From JADKAC01 sp964492065 (lineage in GTDB: Bacteria > Bacteroidota > Bacteroidia > Chitinophagales > BACL12), in the NCBI GenBank assembly GCA_964492065.1, contig CAZBHH010000029.1, positions 1-28,894 of the forward strand: DNA of 28,894 nt, in the 5' to 3' direction. Each line of letters opens with the position of its first letter. The stretch's first letter is position 1. Shown here one piece after another: positions 9,258-17,578 of this stretch. The position numbers and the translations under genes were made by a program. Under the pieces are notes generated by a model. The model saw only the letters and a list, made by a program, of their open reading frames with translations, did no database searches and had not been told where the DNA came from.

Positions 9258-11363
9258 TTATTTAGTAAATGGCAACAGCGACTGCAGCCCGGTATCATCC
9301 GGCCATTGCGATATCGCCGTCTTTAATGTTTGTTGCGCTTTCTGTCTTTCATTCTGATGTATCAGCAACAGCACGTAATTATAATAATACAGGGGAGTGG
9401 GGCGCAGTGCAATTGCCTTTAAAAAATACCGTGCAGCGCCGCTGTAATCCCCTGTTTCATTTGCGAGCAGGGCGGCGTAGTAATACCCCATATCATTTTC
9501 AGGATGCAATTGCATCATCAGGCGCAGTTGTTCCCGTGTCTTTTCAGTATTACCCTGCTGGCTGTAAACAACGGCGAGGTTTAATCTCGGCTCCTCCAAT
9601 AAACTATCCATATCCAGGGCAATGAGGTAATGATATTCCGCCTGTTGCAGATCGCCGGACTCCTGGTAATATTCTCCCTGTATCACCTGCCCTGAAGCGA
9701 AGTCTGCATTTGCCGCAAGGTATTCCAGGTATTCCGATTGTACGGCGTAATAATTCGCCGTGTATTGGTCTTCAATTTTAGTTATCTGGGGGTTGACAAG
9801 GGTGCGAAATGCCGCTAATCGCACTGCTCTCACGGTATCTGTCAGCCCCTGAAGCAAAGTGGCAACCGGCACTTGTTGCCGGTAAGGCAATAATTCCATA
9901 TAGGCTGCCGCCCGGATAATTGAAGATGTATGGGATGTCATCGCAAGAATAATATCTATTGCTTCCTTTTGGTGTAATCCCGCTAAATAAGTAATTGCAG
10001 TTGCTTTGACAATTTCATTTACGGCGCTGTCCGCCATTAGGTGTTGCAGATGTGATAACGAGGTGCTATCGAGTTTACTTCCCGGAATCAGGTCGTCTGA
10101 AAAATGATATTTGCGGTGTGGGCCATACCACTTTACTACTGCATCTGCAGCCCATTGCGCCGATTTATTTTCGTGGCAACTGTTGCATGCATTGGGCGTG
10201 CCGAACTTTACGCTTTGATCGGGGCGGGGTACCCGAAAACTGTGATCGTGGCGGTAATCATTCACCATGTAGTACCTGCCGTCCAAATGGCAATTCACAC
10301 AACTCGCCCCCAGGGAGCCTTCAGTATGAAAATGATGTGAGGGGCTGTCGTATTTTGGTGCATGACATTGCAGGCACAACGCATTTCCATCCAATTTTAT
10401 TTTTGCCGAATGCGGGTCGTGGCAATCCGTACAAGTTACACCCCAGCGATACATTTTACTCGACAAAAACGAGGCGTAATTGTACACCTCGCCTTTTTGC
10501 TGTCCATCTGCAAAATAGTTTTCGGTAGTGAGTAATTCAGGTAAATAGTACTGAAGAAAATCCGTATGCGGATTGTTATCCATAGTCAAAGCCGTGCGCC
10601 TGCCATGACATGTACCGCAAAGGCTTATTTGTAAATCCTGTTGCGCCTTACCGGGGTTTGTATAATGCGCCTTTCCGGCGGGTTTCCCGGATTGCATCAA
10701 CGCAACGTGTTGTGCACCCGGTCCGTGGCATGCTTCACAACTTACATTTATTATGTCGTAAGTGGTATTATAACTGCGGGTACTTTCAGTGAAATGTTTT
10801 TCAATATTTGTGCTGTGACAGGAGGCGCACATCGAATTCCAAATTTGAGCAGCGCCTGTCCAATGCAGCCAGTCGCCGGTGGGAATGATTGTATCGGGAT
10901 ATTGATGGAACCATTTGTTGGTTTTTGTATCCCACGAAGCACGCAGCGTCTGATAATTACCTTGTGGAAACCTGATAAGATATTGCTGCAGCGGTTGCCA
11001 GCCAAATGTATAAGCTATGGCATATGATGTCGTTACGCCTTCTAATTCCGTTACATCCACCATATAAGTACTGTCGTTCTTATAAAATCGATAGGAAACT
11101 CCGTCGGCTTTGAATGTTGCATTAGAAAAATCGCCGCGAACAAAATCGGATGTTGCCGGCTTCATCGCAAGATCGTGATGAGAACCCACCCATTTGTCGT
11201 AAGCTTCAGTATGACAAGTTTGGCATGTTTTATCGCCGACGTATGCTCGTGATGTGGGGGGGGTATTCACTTCTTGTTCTTTTTCGCTGCAAAGAACGAG
11301 ACTCCAGGCAAACATGCAGGCAAATACTGCGAACACAACCGATTTAATTATTCGTGTAGCCAT
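9258..11363 (-). CDS. octaheme cytochrome c with HEAT-like and TPR regions
   Basis: Exported protein of 701 residues. A hydrophobic N-terminal signal (about 5-24) ends at Cys25, but Leu at -1 makes lipidation uncertain. Eight CxxCH heme-attachment motifs are seen, with histidines near 51, 183, 213, 253, 315, 334, 359 and 397. The spacing suggests the cytochrome c554 / doubled-CXXCH group, with extra histidines as likely distal ligands (for example HH at 62-63, HHFH at 343-346). Residues about 440-540 look like HEAT repeats and about 560-701 like three or four TPRs, suggesting docking to a partner. No catalytic signature proves a substrate; electron transfer in the cell envelope is the safe reading. 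A Nudix gene lies 20 bases upstream on the same strand and is probably co-transcribed. Confidence 0.9.
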   Translation of the reverse strand: MATRIIKSVVFAVFACMFAWSLVLCSEKEQEVNTPPTSRAYVGDKTCQTCHTEAYDKWVGSHHDLAMKPATSDFVRGDFSNATFKADGVSYRFYKNDSTYMVDVTELEGVTTSYAIAYTFGWQPLQQYLIRFPQGNYQTLRASWDTKTNKWFHQYPDTIIPTGDWLHWTGAAQIWNSMCASCHSTNIEKHFTESTRSYNTTYDIINVSCEACHGPGAQHVALMQSGKPAGKAHYTNPGKAQQDLQISLCGTCHGRRTALTMDNNPHTDFLQYYLPELLTTENYFADGQQKGEVYNYASFLSSKMYRWGVTCTDCHDPHSAKIKLDGNALCLQCHAPKYDSPSHHFHTEGSLGASCVNCHLDGRYYMVNDYRHDHSFRVPRPDQSVKFGTPNACNSCHENKSAQWAADAVVKWYGPHRKYHFSDDLIPGSKLDSTSLSHLQHLMADSAVNEIVKATAITYLAGLHQKEAIDIILAMTSHTSSIIRAAAYMELLPYRQQVPVATLLQGLTDTVRAVRLAAFRTLVNPQITKIEDQYTANYYAVQSEYLEYLAANADFASGQVIQGEYYQESGDLQQAEYHYLIALDMDSLLEEPRLNLAVVYSQQGNTEKTREQLRLMMQLHPENDMGYYYAALLANETGDYSGAARYFLKAIALRPTPLYYYNYVLLLIHQNERQKAQQTLKTAISQWPDDTGLQSLLPFTK

Positions 11364-11383
11364 ATTTGCACCGGTTCCGGGAT

Positions 11384-11920
11384 TTAGCCAAATAAAATTT
11401 TTGCTTTTAACAGTGCGACTACCGTTAATGAATCTGTAATTTCTCCCGACTCCAGCATCGCATACGCATCATCAAATGGTATCTTGCGGATTTCCAATAC
11501 TTCGTCTTCATCGGGATTGGGTTGGGCAGGAGTAAGGTCTTCGCACAAATAAATATAGGCGAATTCATCGGTGCATGAGTTGGAAATGTGCATGGTTTGT
11601 ATCAATTGCCATTTCGACGCCTTTAATCCCGCTTCTTCCAGTAATTCACGCTTTGCACTTTCCAATGGATCTATATCCAGTGCGCCGCCGCCTTCCGGTA
11701 TTTCCCAGGTGTACATTTGGAGTGGATACCGGTATTGGCCTATCAACCAGATATTTTTTTCTGCATCGACAGGTAAAATTCCGATAGCGTAATTTTTAAA
11801 ATGCACCACTCCGTAAATACCATCTGCGCCCGAAGGGTTTATTACCTGGTGTTCGGTTACTTCTATCCAGGGGTTGCTGTAAACGGGATGAATTGATTTT
11901 GTCTTCCACGGATTTTCCAT
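11384..11920 (-). CDS. Nudix hydrolase, ADP-ribose pyrophosphatase-like
   Basis: Cytosolic hydrolase of 178 residues that probably cleaves a nucleoside diphosphate linked to another moiety; ADP-ribose (to AMP and ribose 5-phosphate) is the likely substrate from overall similarity. The Nudix box spans about 77-99 and keeps the metal-binding core RELLEEAGL (Arg91, Glu95, Glu96). The earlier glutamate of the G-x5-E consensus falls on Ile83, flanked by Asp82 and Asp84, so the box is not canonical. The WEIPEGGG segment before it fits the ADP-ribose pyrophosphatase branch. The gene is the first of a probable two-gene unit with the octaheme cytochrome 20 bases downstream. A role in clearing ADP-ribose made from sirtuin products is possible, but the sirtuin gene lies several kilobases away on a separate transcript. 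Confidence 0.88.
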   Translation of the reverse strand: MENPWKTKSIHPVYSNPWIEVTEHQVINPSGADGIYGVVHFKNYAIGILPVDAEKNIWLIGQYRYPLQMYTWEIPEGGGALDIDPLESAKRELLEEAGLKASKWQLIQTMHISNSCTDEFAYIYLCEDLTPAQPNPDEDEVLEIRKIPFDDAYAMLESGEITDSLTVVALLKAKILFG

Positions 11921-12238
11921 TTGATACTATTTTCGTTTTTAAGCCATAACATTACAAATTCTGCCGGATGATGACGGAGCAAATCTAAATTAAAATCCAT
12001 GTGTTTGCTGTGGCAATGGGGAAAAGCGGGTTTAGAAAACTCATTTTCAACCGGATAAGTCTTCCCTTGCATGTATTCGGCTCCTTTTCTTTGCCAATTT
12101 TCGCAATACTGTGTTATTAACACTACTCTTGGTAATGCATCTGTTGACAATTGATGACAATCACATAAAAAAGATATTTTTTATTTACAGACACTGAAAT
12201 ACCTGTATAGCGCATTGGGTAAAGCAAACCGCTAACTG
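11921..12238. other. divergent intergenic region with a doubtful small reading frame
   Basis: Spacer between the Nudix gene (-) and the first giant PKD gene (+), so it should contain promoters for both. A minus-strand frame opens from a stop near 12175, has a TTG at 12150 as first possible start, and runs to 11863, overlapping the first 58 bases of the Nudix gene out of frame (95 residues). Its product has no signal, repeat or motif I recognise, and the long overlap argues against a gene. No RNA gene or strong hairpin was seen. The stretch near 12165-12190 is very AT-rich and could hold the start site for the PKD gene. Confidence 0.4.
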
Positions 12239-15200
12239 TTGAAGCCTATAAAGAAAATATATTCATCTGCTTTATATGCCACAATAGCATATATGCTGAT
12301 GGTATGGAACATGCAACAAGGCGTGGCGCAGGTCAATGCCGCATTTACCGCCGACTCAACCCAGGGTTGTTATTTTTTAGAACTGCAGCTTATTAACCTC
12401 TCAGTAGGCGCAACGGATTACGAATGGCAGGTGAGCGATGCCGGCGGTTTGGTGTTGGGGAGTTCCATCCTTGAAAATCCTACCTTCTTTCTCGCAGGGG
12501 AAGGCAGTTATACCGTTCAGTTGATTGCAAATGGTCCCGATGGTAGCGATACGTTGACCATCCCCGCATTTGCAACTATTTATGCCCCGCCTGTCGCTCT
12601 GATAGATGCTTCGGCTTTGGAGGGGTGCCTTGGTGCCACACTCACTTTTTCAGATGCATCTCTGCCCGGTGGTTATGGCAGCATCAGCGACCGCTATTGG
12701 GTGATTTCGGGCGCACCCACCCTTCCCGATGATCCGGTAATTTCTTATACGTTTACTGCACCGGGTACCTATACGGTTTACCTGTTTGTGAATAATGCAA
12801 TCGGTTGCTCTGCTTTTGATACCGAAGAGATAACTATTTACGAAGAAACAGTTGCCAATTTTACGGCAGACACTACCTTGTCGTGTACAACACCTTTTAC
12901 GGTAAGCTTTACCAATCTCTCTACCGGTACCGCACCTCTGAATTATTTTTGGAACTTCGGCGATGGTGTTACATCCACGGCTGCTTCACCGTCTCATACC
13001 TATACCGCATTTGGCAATTTTCCGGTCTCACTGACCGTAACAAACAGCTTTGGTTGCAGCGATAATTATATTATCCCCGATTACATCCAGATTAATCCAA
13101 CACCCGATGTCGATTTTATTCCCTCTGCAACTTCGATATGCGCCGGCGGCTCCGTTGCGTTTGACAATACGAGCGCCTCTGCCGGCGGCACCTGGTTATG
13201 GGATTTTGGCGATGGCACTACATCGACTGAGTTTGAACCGGTTCATACTTATACAACTCCCGGCGATTATACTGTATCCCTAACAGGAAATTTTGGCGCC
13301 GATTGCATCGGGTTTGTATCGTACTCGGATATTATCACCGTAAATGTTTCCCCTACCGTCGCTATTGAATCAACAGATCCATCCGCCGTTTGTGCATTGC
13401 CTTTTTCAGTTTCATTTCATGCAGAAGTTACCGGTGGGCCTGTCGTGTATGCCTGGACCTTTGAAGATATCGGCGGCTCGGGCACTGCATCCGGTGCTTC
13501 ACCGGACTATACCTATAACGACTACGGGCTTTTTGATGTCTCGGTTACAGTTACAAATGCGGCGGGGTGTACAGCCTCCATTACCCAAACCGACTACGTC
13601 AGTATTGGTGAATTGACATTGACCGCGGATTTTTCACCCGTATCGGGATGCGTGCCCATGCCTGCGGGATTTGCCCTCAGCGCCGATGAAGAGTTAGTTT
13701 CCTATTCATGGAATCTTGGCAATGGCTCCACTTCCGATTTGGCAGAACCGATTGCATTTTATACGGATACGGGTTGCTATACAATTTCGGTAACTGCTAC
13801 TTCCGTCAACGGATGTACGGCATCTGCCGTATTTCCGGATTTCGTTTGCGTAGGAGATACCGCCACTGCAAATCTCATCGTACCCGATACTTCATGCCCT
13901 TCCGTTGCGATTGAAGTATTATCGCTGCCTTTGGATTCCATAGTAATCCTGATTGACGGCGGCCTCGACCAGGTGTCGAATTCAACAGTGGATTCTATCA
14001 CCTATTTCAGTATGACGCCGGGAGCTCACGACCTGGAAATAATTACCTATATGTATGGCTGTCCGGATACTGTTCTCGCAGATATTTTTATCCTTGAAGT
14101 AAATGACAGCACCATGGTGGTGGATTACGATTGCGATAACCCGTATGCAGTTCAGTTCTTTATCGATACCGCATTGGCAAATGCATCCTGTGGGTGGGTA
14201 TGGGACTTTGGCGACGGCTCCCAGGATTCGGTAAATGCAAATCCCATTCACGTTTATAGCGATCCTGGCAGTTATTCTGTTACCGTCACATATTCCTGTA
14301 TTACGCCGGATGCTTGTGAAGGCAACGGGTTAACCGCCAACATCACTGTTCCGGTTGCGGCATTTACGCCCTCGGCTACTGAAGGATGTGCGCTGCCTTT
14401 TACCGTTACTTTTACCAATCTTTCGACCGATTCGGTAGCCAATGATTTAATCTATCACTGGAATTTCGGAGACGGTACGAGCAGTACGGAAATATCGCCG
14501 ACACATACCTATAGCGATTATGGTATTTACACGGTGGGATTGAATATCATGGATATACATGGTTGTTTTGACAGCTATTCCGACACGGTAATTGTAAGCG
14601 AAGTTAATGCAGCTTTTAGTGCATCGGATTACGGGGGATGCATTCCTTACACGTTCACGCTACTCGATGCAACAACTAATCCGTTTGGAGACATTACTTC
14701 CTATGTCGTGAACTGGGATGACGGGGTAATAGATACCTTCTATTCCGCTGCAGATGTCGCATCAGTTTCACATACCTATACCATCGAAGATTATTACTAC
14801 GTTTCACTTACGGTTACCAATGAGTTCGGTTGCGTTTCAGTATATACCGATACGGTTATTGCCAGTGATCCCATAAGCGATTTTAGTGTGAATGACACAT
14901 TTCCCTGTATAGGTCAGGAAATATTTTTTAATGAACTGGCTTCTGGTCTGGAACTGGAATACAACTGGCATTTTGGCGACGGCACGAGTTCAACGGAAGC
15001 AAACCCGGCGCATGTGTACGGCAGTTTCGGATCATTCAATGTGGGCTTGCAGATTACGGATATTAATGGATGTACCGATGTGGAGAATAAATCATTCTAT
15101 ATTTCCACGGATTCAGCCGAGATCGATATTGCGGCAAATGCGTTAGTGGCAAACTGCAATTATGCGCTCATCCAGTTTACCGCTATGGCAGAGGATTCCG

Positions 15201-16894
15201 TTTGTTCTTATTATTGGGAGTTTGGCGATGGCGGCACATCCACCGAACCGAATCCGGTGTATCCTTACATTGCAGCCGGCGTCTATTCCGTTTCGCTTAC
15301 CATCACCAATTGCAATTCCTGTGTGGGCACCGTTTTTAAAGAAGATTTTATCACCGTTCCCGGACCTTATGGAACAATCTCCGCCAGCGAGGATACTTTG
15401 TGTGTGAATGCAGACATCGTATTTCATCTTGAGGTGGCTTCAACGGATAGTATAACGCTTTATTTTGACAATGGTGACGCTATGGGATTTGATATTGATT
15501 TTGCCGATACACTGACCTCCCTGGATATTCATTATGCGTATAATACCAGCGGTATTTTTTTACCGGTTGTAGTTGCGGTAGATACCGCCGGTTGCGTATC
15601 GTTGATTTCACTCGCCGATTCAATTAGAATTGGCGATTACCCCGTTGCGGGCTTTGAAGTGAATGAGGCGGTGTTTTGTGTCGGGACACCCATCACTTTC
15701 AGCGATACATCGCTATTAATGTCCGATGGCGATATGTGGACGTGGAACCTGGGCGATGCCGTTTACGAGTTTACTGCATCCGACACCTTCGATTATATCT
15801 ATACTACGCCAGGACTGTACGATATTGCATTAATAACCGAAACGACTTTAGGCTGTTCGGATACAGCTTCTATGGTTGTAGAGGCTTTGCCTTATCCGGT
15901 GGTGACGATTACCGGGGACACTTCTATTTGCCCGGGCTTCGATGTGCCGCTGGAGGCATCGGGAGAGGGAAATTACTATTGGACACCATCGACCGGTTTA
16001 AGCGATCCGGCTATTGCAAACCCAATTGCTTCACCGGTAATTACCACCACCTATATGGTTGAAGTGAATAACGGGTATTGTTCAACCTATGATTCAGTAA
16101 CAATCCGTGTGGCCGATGATCTGGTTCTGGAAGCGGGGCCTGATACCGGTTATTGCCTCGGCGATGAGGTAGAATTATTTGCGGTGTTGAATGGAGATAT
16201 CGATTCCGGCCTGATAGATTTTTCATGGTCGCCCGCTGCCTATTTAAGTAATGCGACAATTGTAAATCCGGTCTGCCAGGCCCTGGAAGATATTGTATAT
16301 ACCTTCGGCGCATCATGCGGTACTTTAGAAGATGCCGCACAGGTGTTTATCGAAGTAGAACCATTGCCCGATATTGAAATTGAGATGGATACCATTTTAA
16401 TTATCCGGGGACAGGATGTTGAACTTCATGCGGATTTTATCGGTGGGACGACGCCTACACATTGGGCATGGGAACCCGCTGTAGCATTGAACTGTGCAAC
16501 CTGCCAGACGGTGAAAGCCGATCCGTTAACCTCGGCAATATTCTCTTGTACGGCGTACACGGAATTCGGTTGTTCCGATGTGGATTTTGTCTATCTGAAA
16601 GTGCGCACCTGCGATAATTCCCTTTTCAGTTTGCCCAATATTATTACGCCGAATAACGATGGCATGAACGATCGGTTTAAATTTTATTACGAAGGGCTGA
16701 CTGCTTTTAATAACATTCGCATTTACGACCGCTGGGGAAATGTGGTGTTCGAAACTTCTGACCCCGAAAATACCTGGGACGGGTCCTTCAATGGTAAATT
16801 ATGTGATGTAGGCGTGTATGTCTATGCAATGGATGTAATTTGTATCGATGGCTCCTACGGTGTTATTACGGGTAATATTACCTTAATCCGGTAA
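12239..16894 (+). CDS. giant PKD/Ig-like surface protein with T9SS type B sorting domain, copy 1
   Basis: Secreted protein of 1551 residues. The start is TTG at 12239, directly downstream of an in-frame stop at 12233; it gives a KPIKK n-region and a hydrophobic core ending at GVAQ (about 30). I count 17 consecutive modules of about 80-90 residues. Most are PKD domains with the W-x-F-G-D-G strand and an HTY/HVY strand. Modules 7 and 13 lack these signatures, and 15-17 look like other Ig-like folds. Almost every module has a cysteine near its start and another in a GC-D/S strand, suggesting one disulfide each. The C-terminus (about 1465-1551) is a gliding-motility-associated (CHU_C) domain: PNIITPNNDGMND, YDRWGN, WDG, GVYVY. 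The domain directs T9SS export and attachment at the cell surface; an adhesive or structural role is inference. The 3' end overlaps the convergent sirtuin gene by 12 bases. Confidence 0.92.
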   Translation: MKPIKKIYSSALYATIAYMLMVWNMQQGVAQVNAAFTADSTQGCYFLELQLINLSVGATDYEWQVSDAGGLVLGSSILENPTFFLAGEGSYTVQLIANGPDGSDTLTIPAFATIYAPPVALIDASALEGCLGATLTFSDASLPGGYGSISDRYWVISGAPTLPDDPVISYTFTAPGTYTVYLFVNNAIGCSAFDTEEITIYEETVANFTADTTLSCTTPFTVSFTNLSTGTAPLNYFWNFGDGVTSTAASPSHTYTAFGNFPVSLTVTNSFGCSDNYIIPDYIQINPTPDVDFIPSATSICAGGSVAFDNTSASAGGTWLWDFGDGTTSTEFEPVHTYTTPGDYTVSLTGNFGADCIGFVSYSDIITVNVSPTVAIESTDPSAVCALPFSVSFHAEVTGGPVVYAWTFEDIGGSGTASGASPDYTYNDYGLFDVSVTVTNAAGCTASITQTDYVSIGELTLTADFSPVSGCVPMPAGFALSADEELVSYSWNLGNGSTSDLAEPIAFYTDTGCYTISVTATSVNGCTASAVFPDFVCVGDTATANLIVPDTSCPSVAIEVLSLPLDSIVILIDGGLDQVSNSTVDSITYFSMTPGAHDLEIITYMYGCPDTVLADIFILEVNDSTMVVDYDCDNPYAVQFFIDTALANASCGWVWDFGDGSQDSVNANPIHVYSDPGSYSVTVTYSCITPDACEGNGLTANITVPVAAFTPSATEGCALPFTVTFTNLSTDSVANDLIYHWNFGDGTSSTEISPTHTYSDYGIYTVGLNIMDIHGCFDSYSDTVIVSEVNAAFSASDYGGCIPYTFTLLDATTNPFGDITSYVVNWDDGVIDTFYSAADVASVSHTYTIEDYYYVSLTVTNEFGCVSVYTDTVIASDPISDFSVNDTFPCIGQEIFFNELASGLELEYNWHFGDGTSSTEANPAHVYGSFGSFNVGLQITDINGCTDVENKSFYISTDSAEIDIAANALVANCNYALIQFTAMAEDSVCSYYWEFGDGGTSTEPNPVYPYIAAGVYSVSLTITNCNSCVGTVFKEDFITVPGPYGTISASEDTLCVNADIVFHLEVASTDSITLYFDNGDAMGFDIDFADTLTSLDIHYAYNTSGIFLPVVVAVDTAGCVSLISLADSIRIGDYPVAGFEVNEAVFCVGTPITFSDTSLLMSDGDMWTWNLGDAVYEFTASDTFDYIYTTPGLYDIALITETTLGCSDTASMVVEALPYPVVTITGDTSICPGFDVPLEASGEGNYYWTPSTGLSDPAIANPIASPVITTTYMVEVNNGYCSTYDSVTIRVADDLVLEAGPDTGYCLGDEVELFAVLNGDIDSGLIDFSWSPAAYLSNATIVNPVCQALEDIVYTFGASCGTLEDAAQVFIEVEPLPDIEIEMDTILIIRGQDVELHADFIGGTTPTHWAWEPAVALNCATCQTVKADPLTSAIFSCTAYTEFGCSDVDFVYLKVRTCDNSLFSLPNIITPNNDGMNDRFKFYYEGLTAFNNIRIYDRWGNVVFETSDPENTWDGSFNGKLCDVGVYVYAMDVICIDGSYGVITGNITLIR

Positions 16895-17578
16895 TTGAAA
16901 TGCATCTTTTATGCGTTGAATTGCAAACGGTACGCCATCTGTTGCATTCATTAAAATAAATTCGGCATTATAATAATCGTTTAACGGGGTCCGCTGCGGA
17001 TTAATGATATACACCGGAGTGTTTCGTTTAATAAAACTTATCAAAGAGGCTGCGGGATAGACTACCATTGACGTGCCCACAATTAGCAGTATATCAGCCT
17101 GGGAACAAATTTCCGCCGCTGCAATTAGCATGGGAACATCCTCGCCAAACCAAACGATATGCGGACGCAATTGAGAGCCGAGGGCACACCTGTCGCCTAT
17201 GGCAATATCTTCCCGGCATTCGTAAATTAATTGGGGATCCGCAGTACTTCGGCTTTTAAATATTTCGCCGTGAAGGTGCAGTACATTGGTTGAACCTGCA
17301 CGCTCGTGTAAGTCATCGATATTTTGCGTTATGATAACAGTTGTGCAACTGGATTCCAGGTTTGCCAATGCAATATGCGCCGAATTGGGTTGCGCATTAG
17401 CAATATTGCGACGGCGTTCATTGTAAAATTCCAAAACCATGCGGGGATTTTTTCTCCAACCGTCCGGGGAGGCTACTTCTTCAATTTTATGTCCTTCCCA
17501 CAACCCGTTGCTGCCCCTGAACGTGGGGATACCGCTTTCTGCGCTGATGCCGGCCCCGGTTAATACCACTATTTTCAT
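16883..17578 (-). CDS. cobB: NAD-dependent protein deacylase, sirtuin (class III-like)
   Basis: Cytosolic enzyme of 231 residues that removes acyl groups from lysines, consuming NAD and giving nicotinamide and O-acyl-ADP-ribose. Visible motifs are GAGISAESGIP and TFRG (8-21), TQNIDDLH (84-91), the catalytic His103 in HLHGE, and GTSMVVYPA (about 168-176). Tyr52 and Arg55 (YNER) match the Y-x-x-R pair of SIRT5/CobB-type enzymes that favour succinyl and malonyl lysine. The usual four zinc cysteines are absent: the region after HGE has only Cys121 and Cys131 and no CxxC. The start codon overlaps the stop of the NAD(P)HX repair gene (ATGA at 17578-17575), so the two are translationally coupled. 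The tail runs 12 bases into the convergent PKD gene. Confidence 0.95.
   Translation of the reverse strand: MKIVVLTGAGISAESGIPTFRGSNGLWEGHKIEEVASPDGWRKNPRMVLEFYNERRRNIANAQPNSAHIALANLESSCTTVIITQNIDDLHERAGSTNVLHLHGEIFKSRSTADPQLIYECREDIAIGDRCALGSQLRPHIVWFGEDVPMLIAAAEICSQADILLIVGTSMVVYPAASLISFIKRNTPVYIINPQRTPLNDYYNAEFILMNATDGVPFAIQRIKDAFQLPD

Noticed and set aside
10052..10528. 158-residue plus-strand reading frame inside the cytochrome gene
   Set aside because: It is antisense to the heme-binding region, whose eight CxxCH motifs establish the real frame; the antisense product has no recognisable features.
11863..12150. 95-residue minus-strand reading frame upstream of the Nudix gene
   Set aside because: It has only a TTG start, overlaps the first 58 bases of a confidently identified gene in another frame, and shows no motif, signal or repeat. 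It could be a gene remnant, but nothing supports that.
12144..12171. TTGACA followed by TAAAAA, resembling a sigma-70 promoter
   Set aside because: Bacteroidota primary sigma factors use a TAnnTTTG -7 element rather than this consensus, and the -10 match is poor.
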